Both the position numbers and the translations under genes were made by a program. Below the pieces are notes generated by a model. It saw nothing but the letters and a program-made list of their open reading frames with translations. It was not told where the DNA came from and ran no database searches. A stretch of DNA of 64,000 nucleotides, taken from positions 20,549,200 to 20,613,199 of the forward strand of contig CM029377.1 of NCBI GenBank assembly GCA_017165825.1. Reading direction: 5' to 3'. Below, in pieces: positions 55,801 through 64,000 of this stretch. The first letter of the stretch is position 1. Each line of letters begins with the position of its first letter. This DNA comes from Hepsetus odoe. Taxonomy: Eukaryota; Chordata; Actinopteri; Characiformes; Hepsetidae.

Positions 55801-58800
55801 GCATGTTATGACAGGTGACATAAGCCTACATAGATATTAAGGAATCTTTATTCTACCAAACATCCACTTTCTGTCCTGAAATGAATAAAAAATTATTTTA
55901 TGAAAAGTGACAGTAAGAATAAACCTTAACAAATGTCTATGTAGGTTGTCAGTTGTCATTACTGGCATATATGAAGCCTTATGTAGCTTTATGTATCATT
56001 ATACATGCTGTGCTAAAGTGTTACCAAAATTATGTCAGAGTCATCAGTATTAAGCACCATTTTAGTATGGGTTGCCTTTATGAAGCTAAAACACCTATAT
56101 AAGCATGTTATGACAGGTGACATAAGCCTACATAGATATTAAGGAGTCTTTATTCTACCAAACATCCACTTTCTGTCCTGAAATGAATAAAAAATTATTT
56201 TATGAAAAGTGACAGTAAGAATAAACCTTAACAAATGTCTATGTAGGTTGTCAGTTGTCATTACTGGCATATATGAAGCCTTATGTAGCTTTATGTATCA
56301 TTATAAATGCTGTGCTAAAGTGTTACCAAAATTATGTCAGAGTATTGCATATCGCTTTAGTATGGGTTACCTTCATTAAGACACCTGCATAAGCATGTTA
56401 TGACAGTTGACATAAGCCTACATAGATGTTTATAAAGGTTTATTCTAAGATACATCCACTTTCTGCCTTAAAACTAATAAAAGTATAACACTAAGCATAA
56501 ACTTTAATAAATGTCTCGGTAGGTTTATGTCAGTTGTCATAACAGGCTAATGAAGGCGCACTCAAACCTACTTTCATCAGGTTCAGAAACTGGACAAGTG
56601 TCAGCTCGGGTCTTTATAAACTTCTATGCAAATATGAGTAAATGAGTTATGGTCACTGCTGAGGACCTAAGGAATGTTCTTTTACCAGCATTTAGCGAAT
56701 GTCTTTGATTAAATAACTATTAATTAAGTTGAAAAAAAATGTATAAACCCATGAGATTCAGTACATCGGGAGCTTGGGCTGTACAGGAAGGAGGTCAGAG
56801 ATTCGTCTCCTTCATCGTACACCACTGGGATGGATGGGCCCATGCTGCCCGGACACGAGCCTATCCCATACCTCACTGGATATTTCTGAAAAAGATATAA
56901 AAAAATCTGATATATACATCATGTATTGGTCTGTGCATACTGTTATAGTGGTTAAAATCTAACACTGTACATGCGATAACATACAGCTGCAAAGTGATAG
57001 TGAAATTGGTTAGCACAGCGAAATGTGTCCACTGTATTTAACCCACACACTCCAGCAGGGGGCAGCCATATCCAACACCCGAGAACAGTGATGGGGACGA
57101 AACTTTGATCAAGGGAAACTCAGGCCCTACTCACGACCTACTGCTCTGGGATTTGAACCCACAACCCTCCAATCCTGGGGACGACTTCATGAACATGCAG
57201 TACTGATGCTGTTTTAATGGCTTCATATGATCACCTGTAACCGCCCATAACGCTTTATGGTGGTCGTATGTCGATAAGCGACTGAATGCTTCTTATAAAC
57301 TCAGTGGTAATGGTCTAGTGGTAGGAGACTTATCTACAGACCAAGAGGTTGCAGGTTCAGTTTTCACCTCCAGCAACTGCCATCATGGGGTTCCTGTGTA
57401 AAACCCTGAACCCTGAGCGTCTCCAGGGGGACTGCCCCTGTAGTTAGGAACTGGAAGTCCTCTGATAAATGCCATAAATGTAATCATTACAAGTACTCTT
57501 TGAGCTAGAAGGTGGCTATTAAGATAATCTGATGGAGTGGACGTTTATGGTTGGCATTGAGTGTAAAGGACATTAAATGAGTTGGTTTTCTGATTGTGAA
57601 GAGTTTCTTCTTAAACACACCCGCCTGATTAAGGGTTGCTGAGCTGTGTAAGAGAAGCGGAGGTTATAAAAAGTAGTGTGTGTGTGTGTTGGCTGATTTG
57701 AAGCCCTCGCACCTGGAATAAGTAGTAGAGGTTTCCGCCGTAGGCCTTAAGGAAGTTGGTCTCGGTGTGGTAGCGCAGAAAGGACGTCTTAGTCCACTGC
57801 TGGACACGATCGTTATTGGGAACGTGCCAAACGGACACATCCTTTGCCCTGATGTCGAAGTACCCAATGTTCTATGATGAAAGCAAACCAGAAAGAAAAC
57901 TTCTCAGAAAAGACTATTTTCTTTAAAAACACCAGGAAGCATCATGGTTCAGTCCAAAGGTTCTTCATTTATTTATTTAGGTTTGTTTTCACTCTGCAGC
58001 AACATCTCAGTGTATTATTGTTTCAACTGATGTATTTAATTTTACTATTGTTTTACAATTTTAATGAAATACATTTTCTATCACTACTATTGTTTCTTGT
58101 TTTTACATGAGCTCAACATGTTTCTGACTTTTTATTATTTTATTATTATTATTATTATTATTATATATAAGCTTATCTGAGCTTGGGACGAGAAATGCAT
58201 GAATAATAAATTAATAAATATAATAATAATGTCGATAATAATAAGATAATAATAGTGTCCCATTTTTAAAAATTATAAACAAACAGATATCTCAATAATA
58301 TTAATAATAACAAGAAGGCACACAAATGATCATTCTAATAATAATAACCTTCTATGAGAAAATAATAATTATTATTATTACTACACAAGATTGTTATTAT
58401 TTTCTTGTTTGCAGTTTATTTTAATTTTGACATGAATAGTTATTATTATTATTAGTATTAGTATTATTATTATTATTATTATTGCTTTGTCATGGTGCTA
58501 TTATTATTGATAAATTTATTTTTCAGATAAATATTAGTTTAACATTATTATTGTCACGGTTAGGTTTCGTTTATGTTACGGTAGGGGCCGCTCTGTTCTG
58601 ACTGAGCACACCTGGGCTCAGAACAGAGTGTGGCTCATTCACATAGGCTAAGCCTTAATGTAATGGTGGTATTTTAGTTCTTTGAAGTCTTGTTCATGTA
58701 CCATGGATAATAAAGTTATGTTCTTTCTGTAACGATGTAGTGTCGTGGGCTGGACATCAATGCAGAGCCTGCAATGCAGTTATCTTTAATAACCAATAAC

Positions 58801-61330
58801 GTGCACAGAACTCATAAACTAAACTTACTGAAAATAACATTTGTAAACAATGACATAAATAAACACAAAAGTAAGCACACAGAATGACCAGCAGGGCGCC
58901 CTCTGCTGTCACAGAAATGTCACAATTTTGCTTCATTATTTTTTGTAGCTACTGTCCTTAATGTTATTTATTTATTTGTAATTTTAATATTAATGTTTTA
59001 GCAGTGTTTTTATTATCAGCAACAACAATAACAACAACAACAACAACTAGTTTAATAATAATGATGCCATCATCATCATCATCATCATTGGGAAAATTGT
59101 GTGGAATTAATCCAATAAAAGGGAATAATGTTTCTTTAAATTCTGAAAAGCTAGACTTATTAACTTAATAAAATGAACATTAATATTATCATGTCACAGT
59201 TTGATGTAAAGATGTGTTTTAGAGTTTTACTGCGATGAAAATCACGAGATCCCAGTGTTAGTATTCTGTCCTTTTGTTGACGAGAACACATTTAATTAAA
59301 TTATTTACTTTTTCATTTTTTTTACGGTTTTTGTTGAAACGTTTCAAATTTTGAAGTTTGTACGTGCAAATGGTTGTGACGTCACAAACGCAACAACGTC
59401 AAGAAACGATCCAGCTATAATCAGTTGGGTTGCCATCTTTATAAAGGGACAGGATCTGTAAGGAGTTACCATGACTCAGGTCTCTAAAGATATCTGGCTC
59501 CCCCTATTGGCCTGGAGGAAGTGAGCTCTTCCAAGTTCACTCTTAAAATGCATTAAACACATTTAAATTTCTGACATACTTTTAAATAAAAGTAAATATA
59601 AGGGATTAGAAATAGATCAAATAAGTAAACACAAAATTATTAATAAGCAATAAAAAGTAATAAAAACAACTTTATGGGAAATTGCATTGATTTTTACCAC
59701 ACTGACTATCCAAACCCTCTCATCCCAAACCTAAAGTGTAAGTGTTCTAAACACTAAATTATAATGATGCTTGTCATTAAAATAATAATGTATCAAAGAT
59801 GAGTGTAAAGTTGATGAAGAAGGACATGGAACCTGCATGCCAAGTGAAGTGAAAGTAGCTATTTGTCATTGTGTGACACAGAACATGTTTGTCAGTGAAC
59901 CACAACCAAACAATCCTCAGTATTTAAAACACACTGTCCAGCAGGGGGCAGACCTCAGGGATTCAAACCCACACCTTCTGATCCTGGGGCCCAGTCCCTA
60001 AACACTAGGCCACTACTATGTGTACCTTGTAGTCGTTGCTGGTGGCAGCCTCCACTGATCCAAAGGTCACTGTGTTCGCCCATGTGCCCTCGCCATCGGG
60101 CCGGTTCTCTTCACTACCCTCTTGGCTGGACCAGCGGTCGCCGACACTACACTTTCCATACACGTTGTTCTCGTGGACACTGGCCACCAGCGTCCAGCCA
60201 CCTCCCGCCGTCGTCATATCGCAGTAGGTCTGGTAAAGCATGTCATCCGAAGACAACAGGTAGTACAGGCCATCTGCAGAGAGAAGACCTTTAAGGGCTG
60301 TTCAGGTTCTGATTAAACAGGATGTTTAGATGACGTTCATACCCTCTTTAACTCCATATATCTCTAAAAGATCCTTGCAGCTTGCTGCCAGGTATTCCAG
60401 GCCGGAAACAGCTCGCATCGCACTGCGGGCTTTGATGGTGTGCCCTTCATTGATGCCCTCTGTCCTCAGATCATCTTGTCCAACTGTGGGGACAAAAAGA
60501 TCACTTTAACCTGAAGAAGGAAGATACAAATTACAAATCCTCCTTCCATTTCCAGAAGAGACTTTTTCCTTTAGTCTGAACATCTAAGTTAATCCTCCAT
60601 TATTTTTATTCTCCATCACCTTCCCAACATCCAGACCCGTTTCAGACTCAATGGATACAAAAACGCAAAGAAGACATAAAAGGGAGACATAAGAGAGAAG
60701 ACAGGGAGAGTGGACGGTGGAGAAAAGGCGTGTATTGAGTGTGATGTCAGTGTGATGTCCACTCTCAGTAGATTCCTGTACTTTTATTTTATACTGTCAG
60801 TACATTTCTGTACTTTTTACTTTATACTCTCAGTAGATTACTGTACTTATACTTTTTACTCTAAGTACACTCCTGTACTAAAAGTAATTAAATCAATACT
60901 TTTTTAATTATAATCCACAAGTTTGAAAAGTGGCCTAGCGGTTAGGGAGTTGGCCCCAGATCGGAAGATTGTGGGTTCGATTCCCTCACCAGTAGGTTGT
61001 CCTGAGGTATGCATGGGCAAGGTACCATCCCTGTTTCAATAGCTGCCCCCTGCTGCGTGTGTGTATGGGTGAAACGCTGAGGTTGAATTTCATTGTTGTA
61101 CTGTACCGTTTTTCACAATGATAAGGGTTGTCACTTTCACTTCAAAGGAAAATCAAACAAAACGTTTAATTTTTGGTAATATTCTCATATTCCATGTGAT
61201 CAAATTTCTAAGAGAAGCTCAGAGATCAGAGATACACAGAAACTGAAAACTACTCACCAGAAAAAGCCTCGTAATCTAAAATCTTTAGTGAGAAGCAAAG
61301 GAAACCAAACAGGAGAGTCAGCTGAGACAT
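52815..61330 (-). CDS. itln: Intelectin (copy 3), complete, opposite orientation
   Basis: Minus-strand exons: 61330-61258, 60483-60343, 60273-60026, 57871-57713, 56885-56765, 55337-55234, 52967-52815. All sites are GT-AG and the frame is open for 332 residues. The signal peptide reads MSQLTLLFGFLCFSLK. Exon 2 is 141 bases against 87 in copy 2, adding 18 residues before the lectin domain; exon 1 is also one codon longer. Exons 3-7 have exactly the same lengths as in copy 2. The lectin core (YCDMTTAGGGWTLVASVHEN) and the calcium site (CNTEH, PEESP, CGDY, MDWNGYG) are kept. It is clearly more diverged than copies A, 1 and 2 are from each other (exon 5 reads KYPVRYGIGSCPGS). A TATA-like CATAAAAAG lies about 75 bases upstream on minus. 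Introns are enlarged by a Gypsy remnant, tandem repeats and SINEs. Confidence 0.95.
53410..53612. repeat. GGAT tetranucleotide microsatellite
   Basis: GGATGGAT runs interspersed with GAATGGAT and related variants, in intron 6 of intelectin copy 3. Confidence 0.92.
53613..53770 (+). repeat. 69-bp tandem duplication
   Basis: CTGGAGAACTGCTCAGG starts units at 53617 and 53686, and a third partial unit at 53755. The period of 69 keeps a 23-residue frame (LENCSGTETVLKM...), which runs on into the Gypsy integrase remnant. Confidence 0.9.
53775..54410 (+). mobile_element. Gypsy-type LTR retrotransposon, integrase 3' end and polypurine tract
   Basis: TSYHPQTNLTERVNRTLKGM is the conserved end of the integrase core. 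After a frameshift near 53935, the frame 54111-54572 gives AKQARTYNQG, the PKQYVWIRTHPL block and SAKLAPRWAGPAEIVKKLGP, the typical C-terminal domain, ending NVVDIKPV. A run of 19 G (54392-54410) stands where the polypurine tract should be. The rest of the element is absent. Confidence 0.9.
54411..55100 (+). mobile_element. Probable 3' LTR of the Gypsy element
   Basis: It begins TGTGTATATGTGAC directly after the purine tract and includes ATTAAA near 55000. The right boundary near 55100 (GCTACA) is uncertain because no second LTR is in view. Confidence 0.6.
55540..56565. repeat. Tandem array of about 300-bp units in intelectin copy 3 intron 5
   Basis: AAACCTTAACAAATGTCTAT begins units at about 55626, 55921 and 56223, with a diverged one near 56499. 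That gives periods of about 295, 302 and 276 and some 3.5 units. The middle two are nearly identical. Related blocks (ATGAAGCC, CATAAGCCTACATAGAT) appear singly near 62160-62480. Confidence 0.92.
56990..57190 (-). repeat. Decayed family A SINE
   Basis: GTGATAGTGAAATTGG (tail), a GTGTATTTAACCCACACACTC-like body and a degenerate head, in intelectin copy 3 intron 4. Confidence 0.7.
57308..57484 (+). repeat. V-SINE-like element
   Basis: Head TGGTCTAGTGGTAGGAG and GCAGGTTCAGTTTTCACC, with body and tail CTCTGATAAATGCCATAAATG. It is more decayed than the copy at 61.6 kb. Confidence 0.8.
58138..58520. repeat. ATT/TTA trinucleotide-rich tract
   Basis: Several runs of TTATTATTA and AATAATAAT are spread over about 380 bases. 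A further CAA and CAT repeat tract is at 59020-59095. Both are in intelectin copy 3 intron 3. Confidence 0.88.
58553..58727 (+). mobile_element. Palindromic LTR family 2, shortened solo copy
   Basis: TGTCACGG start, stem GCTCTGTTCTGACTGAGC paired with GGGCTCAGAACAGAG (the inner stems are lost), then AATAAAG. It is cut on the right by family 1 sequence. Confidence 0.75.
58728..58924 (-). mobile_element. Palindromic LTR family 1, internally deleted copy
   Basis: TGTAACGATG...CAGAGCC and GGGCGCCCTCTGCTGTCACA match the ends of the LTR at 38924. The palindrome core between AGAATGACCAG and CAGGGCGCC has been removed. Confidence 0.8.
59841..60013 (-). repeat. Decayed family A SINE beside intelectin copy 3 exon 3
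   Basis: AAGTGAAGTGAAAGTAGC (tail) to CCTAAACACTAGGCCACT (head), shortened. The head ends about 13 bases from the exon 3 donor at 60026. Confidence 0.8.
60930..61143 (+). repeat. tRNA-derived SINE (family A) with consensus A and B boxes
   Basis: A box TGGCCTAGCGG and B box GGTTCGATTCC both match the polymerase III consensus. The tail ends GTCACTTTCACTT. It is in intron 1 of intelectin copy 3. Confidence 0.9.
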
Positions 61331-61587
61331 CTCGGATCTGTGAACAGAGTCTCTATCATTTTAATCACTCTGGGAGCTTGAGAATAAATAAATCGACGCT
61401 TTTTATGTAAAGTTTGTAAAGATTTTGATGAAATATAGAGATAAACAAAGAATTCAAAACCACAAAATCTGCATATTTGATCTAAATTATTTATTTTCTA
61501 TTGAACTAGTTGGTTCGATTTCCCTTCAAATAATGTCTTTTGCTTTCAAAACACATTTATTGAGGGAAACTTTATTTCTGTTTAAAA
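61331..61587. other. 5' flank of intelectin copy 3
   Basis: On minus, a TATA-like CATAAAAAGCG lies about 75 bases before the ATG at 61330. No other element is clear. Confidence 0.45.
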
Positions 61588-61792
61588 TAGGGTGCTGGTG
61601 GTCTAGTGGTAGGGTACTTGCCTATGGATCCAGAGGTCCCCGGTTCAAATTCCACCTCTGGCACTACCACCATCAGCTCCCTGAGCAAGACCCTTAACCT
61701 TAGGTTGCTCCAGGGGGACTGTCCCTGTAATTAGGACCTGTAAGTCGCTCTGGATAAGAGCGTCTGCTAAATGCCGTAAATGTAAATGTAAA
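61588..61792 (+). repeat. V-SINE-like element, well preserved
   Basis: A box TGGTCTAGTGG, near-consensus B box GGTTCAAATTC, body GCAAGACCCTTAACC and tail CTCTGGATAAGAGCGTCTGC, ending in TGTAAATGTA. Confidence 0.9.
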
Positions 61793-62672
61793 ATTACCCA
61801 GAAATGGTATAAATACTGAATAAATTTCAGACATTGTTTTTATGTAAAAGAGAACACAAGTGGGGATTAAAAAAATAAATTTAAAAATATACATTTTTCA
61901 GGTATAGTCATACATGGATATAAAAAAACAAAAATAAATAAACAAATAAATAGAACACTTTTTTTAACACTGCTTTTTTATGGTATATATTTGGTATATG
62001 GTATACATGGTATATATGGTATATATTTTCTGTCAGGTTGTGCTGGATAATGAAATCTGAACCATTACTTCCCAAAAAATGTAAATAATTGTGATTGAAA
62101 AAAAATGTAATTATTACTTTTTTCTTTTTTTACAATAAATCTATATGTTTTTAATTATAATACATTTCAATGTCAATTGTCATAAAAGGCTTATGAAACT
62201 TTATGAATACAACCCTACAGTGTTCCTGAGTTTTACTTCAGAACCTGTTTGACATTAATCAGTCCTGTAAACATTGAGTATACTTTTTTTTTTTTTTTTG
62301 ACAGGATAGCCTTCATAAACCTTCATAAGGCTTTCATGGCAGTTGAAATAAACCTGAATTAGCAATAGTTTATTCCAGTAAGTTCTTAAATTAGACCCCT
62401 AGTGTAATGGACCTTAAGAAACACCTGTGTAGGTTGACATCAGGTGTTGTAGTTGTTATGTAGCCTTATAAATGCTCCAGTGAAGTCCTGCCCCTTCACT
62501 GGTGTCCCTCTAAACACATTCAGGACCTGATCTACAGTAAAGGAGGTCTGAAGCAGGTGCTCACCTCTGTGCTACGTGTTTCTGAGGGACATCCACCGAA
62601 GAACCTGAAGCTGAGAAAAGCAAGAACTCCTACCAGGCAGTGAGCTGACTGATTTTTATGGTGGGTTGGACA
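61793..62672. other. Intergenic DNA with old repeat blocks
   Basis: AT-rich. TGGTATATATGG-type repeats are at 61980-62025. Blocks at 62160-62480 (CTTATGAAACTTTATGAATA, TAGCCTTATAAATGCT) resemble the 300-bp tandem repeat at 55.6 kb. No gene is seen. Confidence 0.5.
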
Positions 62673-63328
62673 CTACAGGGACAGGAAGTGTCTCGTCATT
62701 GCATTTGTAGACTGAACATCTTTGTGCCTTTTTTGGAACTGAGTGACCAAATCAGGTGAAACGTTCTCTCTAGCAGTCTGGCTTGGACGCAACCCCTGAC
62801 CCCCCGCCTCCTCCAGCGGACTTGGACCTTGTCCCTCAAGCCCCGCCTCTTCCGGCAGACTTAGACCTCCTCTCTCAGGCCTCACTTCCTCCAGCGGACT
62901 TGGACCTTGTCCCTCAATCCCCGCCTCCTCTGGCAGTGAAGATGGTGGATGTCTTTGAAGTCCCACCTTCTTTTGATGACAAATGTGCCGGCATAGCAGG
63001 CCCACTTCTCTGATGCCCTCCTGGTTGCTGGAGCTGGAGCTGGAACTGGCGCAGCCTCGGCCGGTCCTGGGAGGGGAGCAGACGTCGCAAAACACCGATG
63101 GGGTGTCGTAGGCTGGACATCAATGCAGAGCCGAGAACTGCGTACTGAACTTTAATAATGGAAACAATGTGCACAGAACTCATAGAAACATAAGTAAACA
63201 CAAAGGTAAGCACACAGAATGACCAGGGCCCTGCTCTGATTCATTGGGGCTTATAATGCCAAACCTCGATGACCCCCAATGCCCAGGTGTGCACAATCAG
63301 AGCAGGGCACCCTCTACCATCACTGAAG
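62673..63328 (-). mobile_element. Palindromic LTR family 1: LTR and 13-residue-repeat ORF
   Basis: The LTR occupies about 63328-63103 on minus: outer stem GCCCTGCTCTGATT with AATCAGAGCAGGGC, TTATAAG box and TTAAAG. Directly beyond it the minus frame 63095-62673 (140 codons) begins MFCDVCSPPRTGRG. Its centre is four 13-residue units: LPEEAGIEGQGPS, PLEEVRPERGGLS, LPEEAGLEGQGPS, PLEEAGGQGLRPS. A basic, unrelated C-terminus follows. No zinc knuckle or pol is seen. Whether the ORF is translated is unknown. Confidence 0.7.
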
Positions 63329-63829
63329 ATGACGAAACAAGATTAAATGGATTGATTATATTTAAATTGATCTACAAACAGGAACAGGGATAAAAGTAAT
63401 GCTCTAAAATAATGATAAATATTTCAGTTGATATTATCACAAATTATTAATTAATTCAACTACTTTTGTTAAATTTATTGATTTAAAATTCCACCTCAGA
63501 AAAGTGAACAAAAAGCAGACATCTCTGAATGGGGCGCTGTTTTACTCATCCATGTGAAATGCTGGAGCCCCTACAGCAGATTTGGGTTTGCACCCAGAAC
63601 CGGGGGTTGCATCATGGGTGGGGTTCGATTTAATCCCCAGCCAGAACTGGTGTATGGACTTCTACAGAATAGAGTCTTAACTGATTGAAACCAAAATGAA
63701 CTGAAAACAAGGGAGTTCCTGTGCTTTGTTGGCCCACCCACATTTTTCCTGCCCGTCCTGGGGATCGAACCAGGTACCCTCTGGTTGCAGACTCTATCAG
63801 CCATGCCACTCACATGAATGCATTTAGTG
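63329..63829. other. Intergenic DNA
   Basis: No gene is seen. A block at 63745-63810 (CCCGTCCTGGGGATCGAACC) resembles a tRNA-like SINE head of another type, in reverse. Confidence 0.4.
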
Positions 63830-63960
63830 GAGGCGAAAACAAAACAACAAAATTCAACCTCTGTACTTATCCCATGCACACAATCCAGCAGGAGGCAACT
63901 ATTGAAAGTGCAACCTGCTGGTCTGAAATTCAAACCCATGACTTATAGAATCCATAATCT
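63830..63960 (-). repeat. Decayed family A SINE
   Basis: AAATTCAACCTCTGTACTTA, the AGGCAACTATTGAAAG block and ACCTGCTGG match the body of the family in reverse. The head is degraded. Confidence 0.6.
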
Positions 63961-64000
63961 CTGGTATAAAATGTCAGCGCCTTATTGGTGGGGCCGCTGG

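Noticed and set aside
60935..61005. tRNA gene, because A and B boxes match the polymerase III consensus
   Set aside because: The sequence lacks a tRNA cloverleaf and continues into the family A SINE body and tail shared by many copies in the window.
62783..63013. Plus-strand ORF with PADLDLVPQ repeats as the true coding strand
   Set aside because: The 39-bp repeat keeps both strands open, but the LTR orientation (TATA then ATTAAA-type signal) points to the minus-strand ORF. The choice is not proven.
1..64000. CRISPR arrays, operons or bacterial mobile elements
   Set aside because: All repeats are eukaryotic transposons, satellites or microsatellites; there are no evenly spaced repeat-spacer units and the genes have introns.

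Overview
This window is teleost nuclear DNA. Genes have many GT-AG introns and there are no bacterial operons. The repeats are typical of fish: tRNA-derived SINEs, V-SINE-like elements, L2, Rex1-like and RTE-like LINEs, LTR elements and long microsatellites. The SINE types and the intelectin cluster would fit an otophysan such as a catfish or characin, but that is only a guess.

Layout. (1) 2931-15689, minus strand: a complete 18-exon hgsnat gene (heparan-alpha-glucosaminide N-acetyltransferase, a lysosomal membrane enzyme). Every exon junction keeps frame, giving a 644-residue model. (2) 17303-19022, plus strand: a decayed intelectin pseudogene. (3) 19.1-37.1 kb: a transposon island. It holds an RTE-like LINE split by a very young endogenous retrovirus (352-bp LTRs with one mismatch, 5-bp target duplication CCCTC), a broken coiled-coil/eRF1 chimeric retrocopy, an L2, a Rex1-like LINE, and pieces of an LTR element whose first ORF is built of 13-residue repeats. 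(4) 37642-43964 and 47962-52063, plus strand: two intelectin genes. The first is in frame, but exon 2 has a weak acceptor and exon 4 lacks two residues. The second is clean and encodes 313 residues. (5) 52815-61330, minus strand: a third complete intelectin gene (332 residues), tail-to-tail with the second, with large repeat-filled introns. (6) 61.3-64 kb: SINEs and a further LTR plus repeat-ORF element.

The host genes are one lysosomal heparan sulfate catabolic enzyme and a small cluster of secreted calcium-dependent carbohydrate-binding lectins of innate immunity. The cluster shows birth and death: one dead copy, one doubtful copy and two intact copies. Retroelements absent from the sister copies mark insertions after duplication.

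The least ordinary signal is a pair of related LTR families, present in seven copies. Their LTRs share a nested inverted-repeat structure around the TATA-like box whose stems differ between families in a compensatory way. The ORF beside the LTR in each family consists of 39-bp (13-residue) tandem repeats. The other odd item is the young retrovirus, which has near-identical LTRs but no visible gag and broken pol and env.
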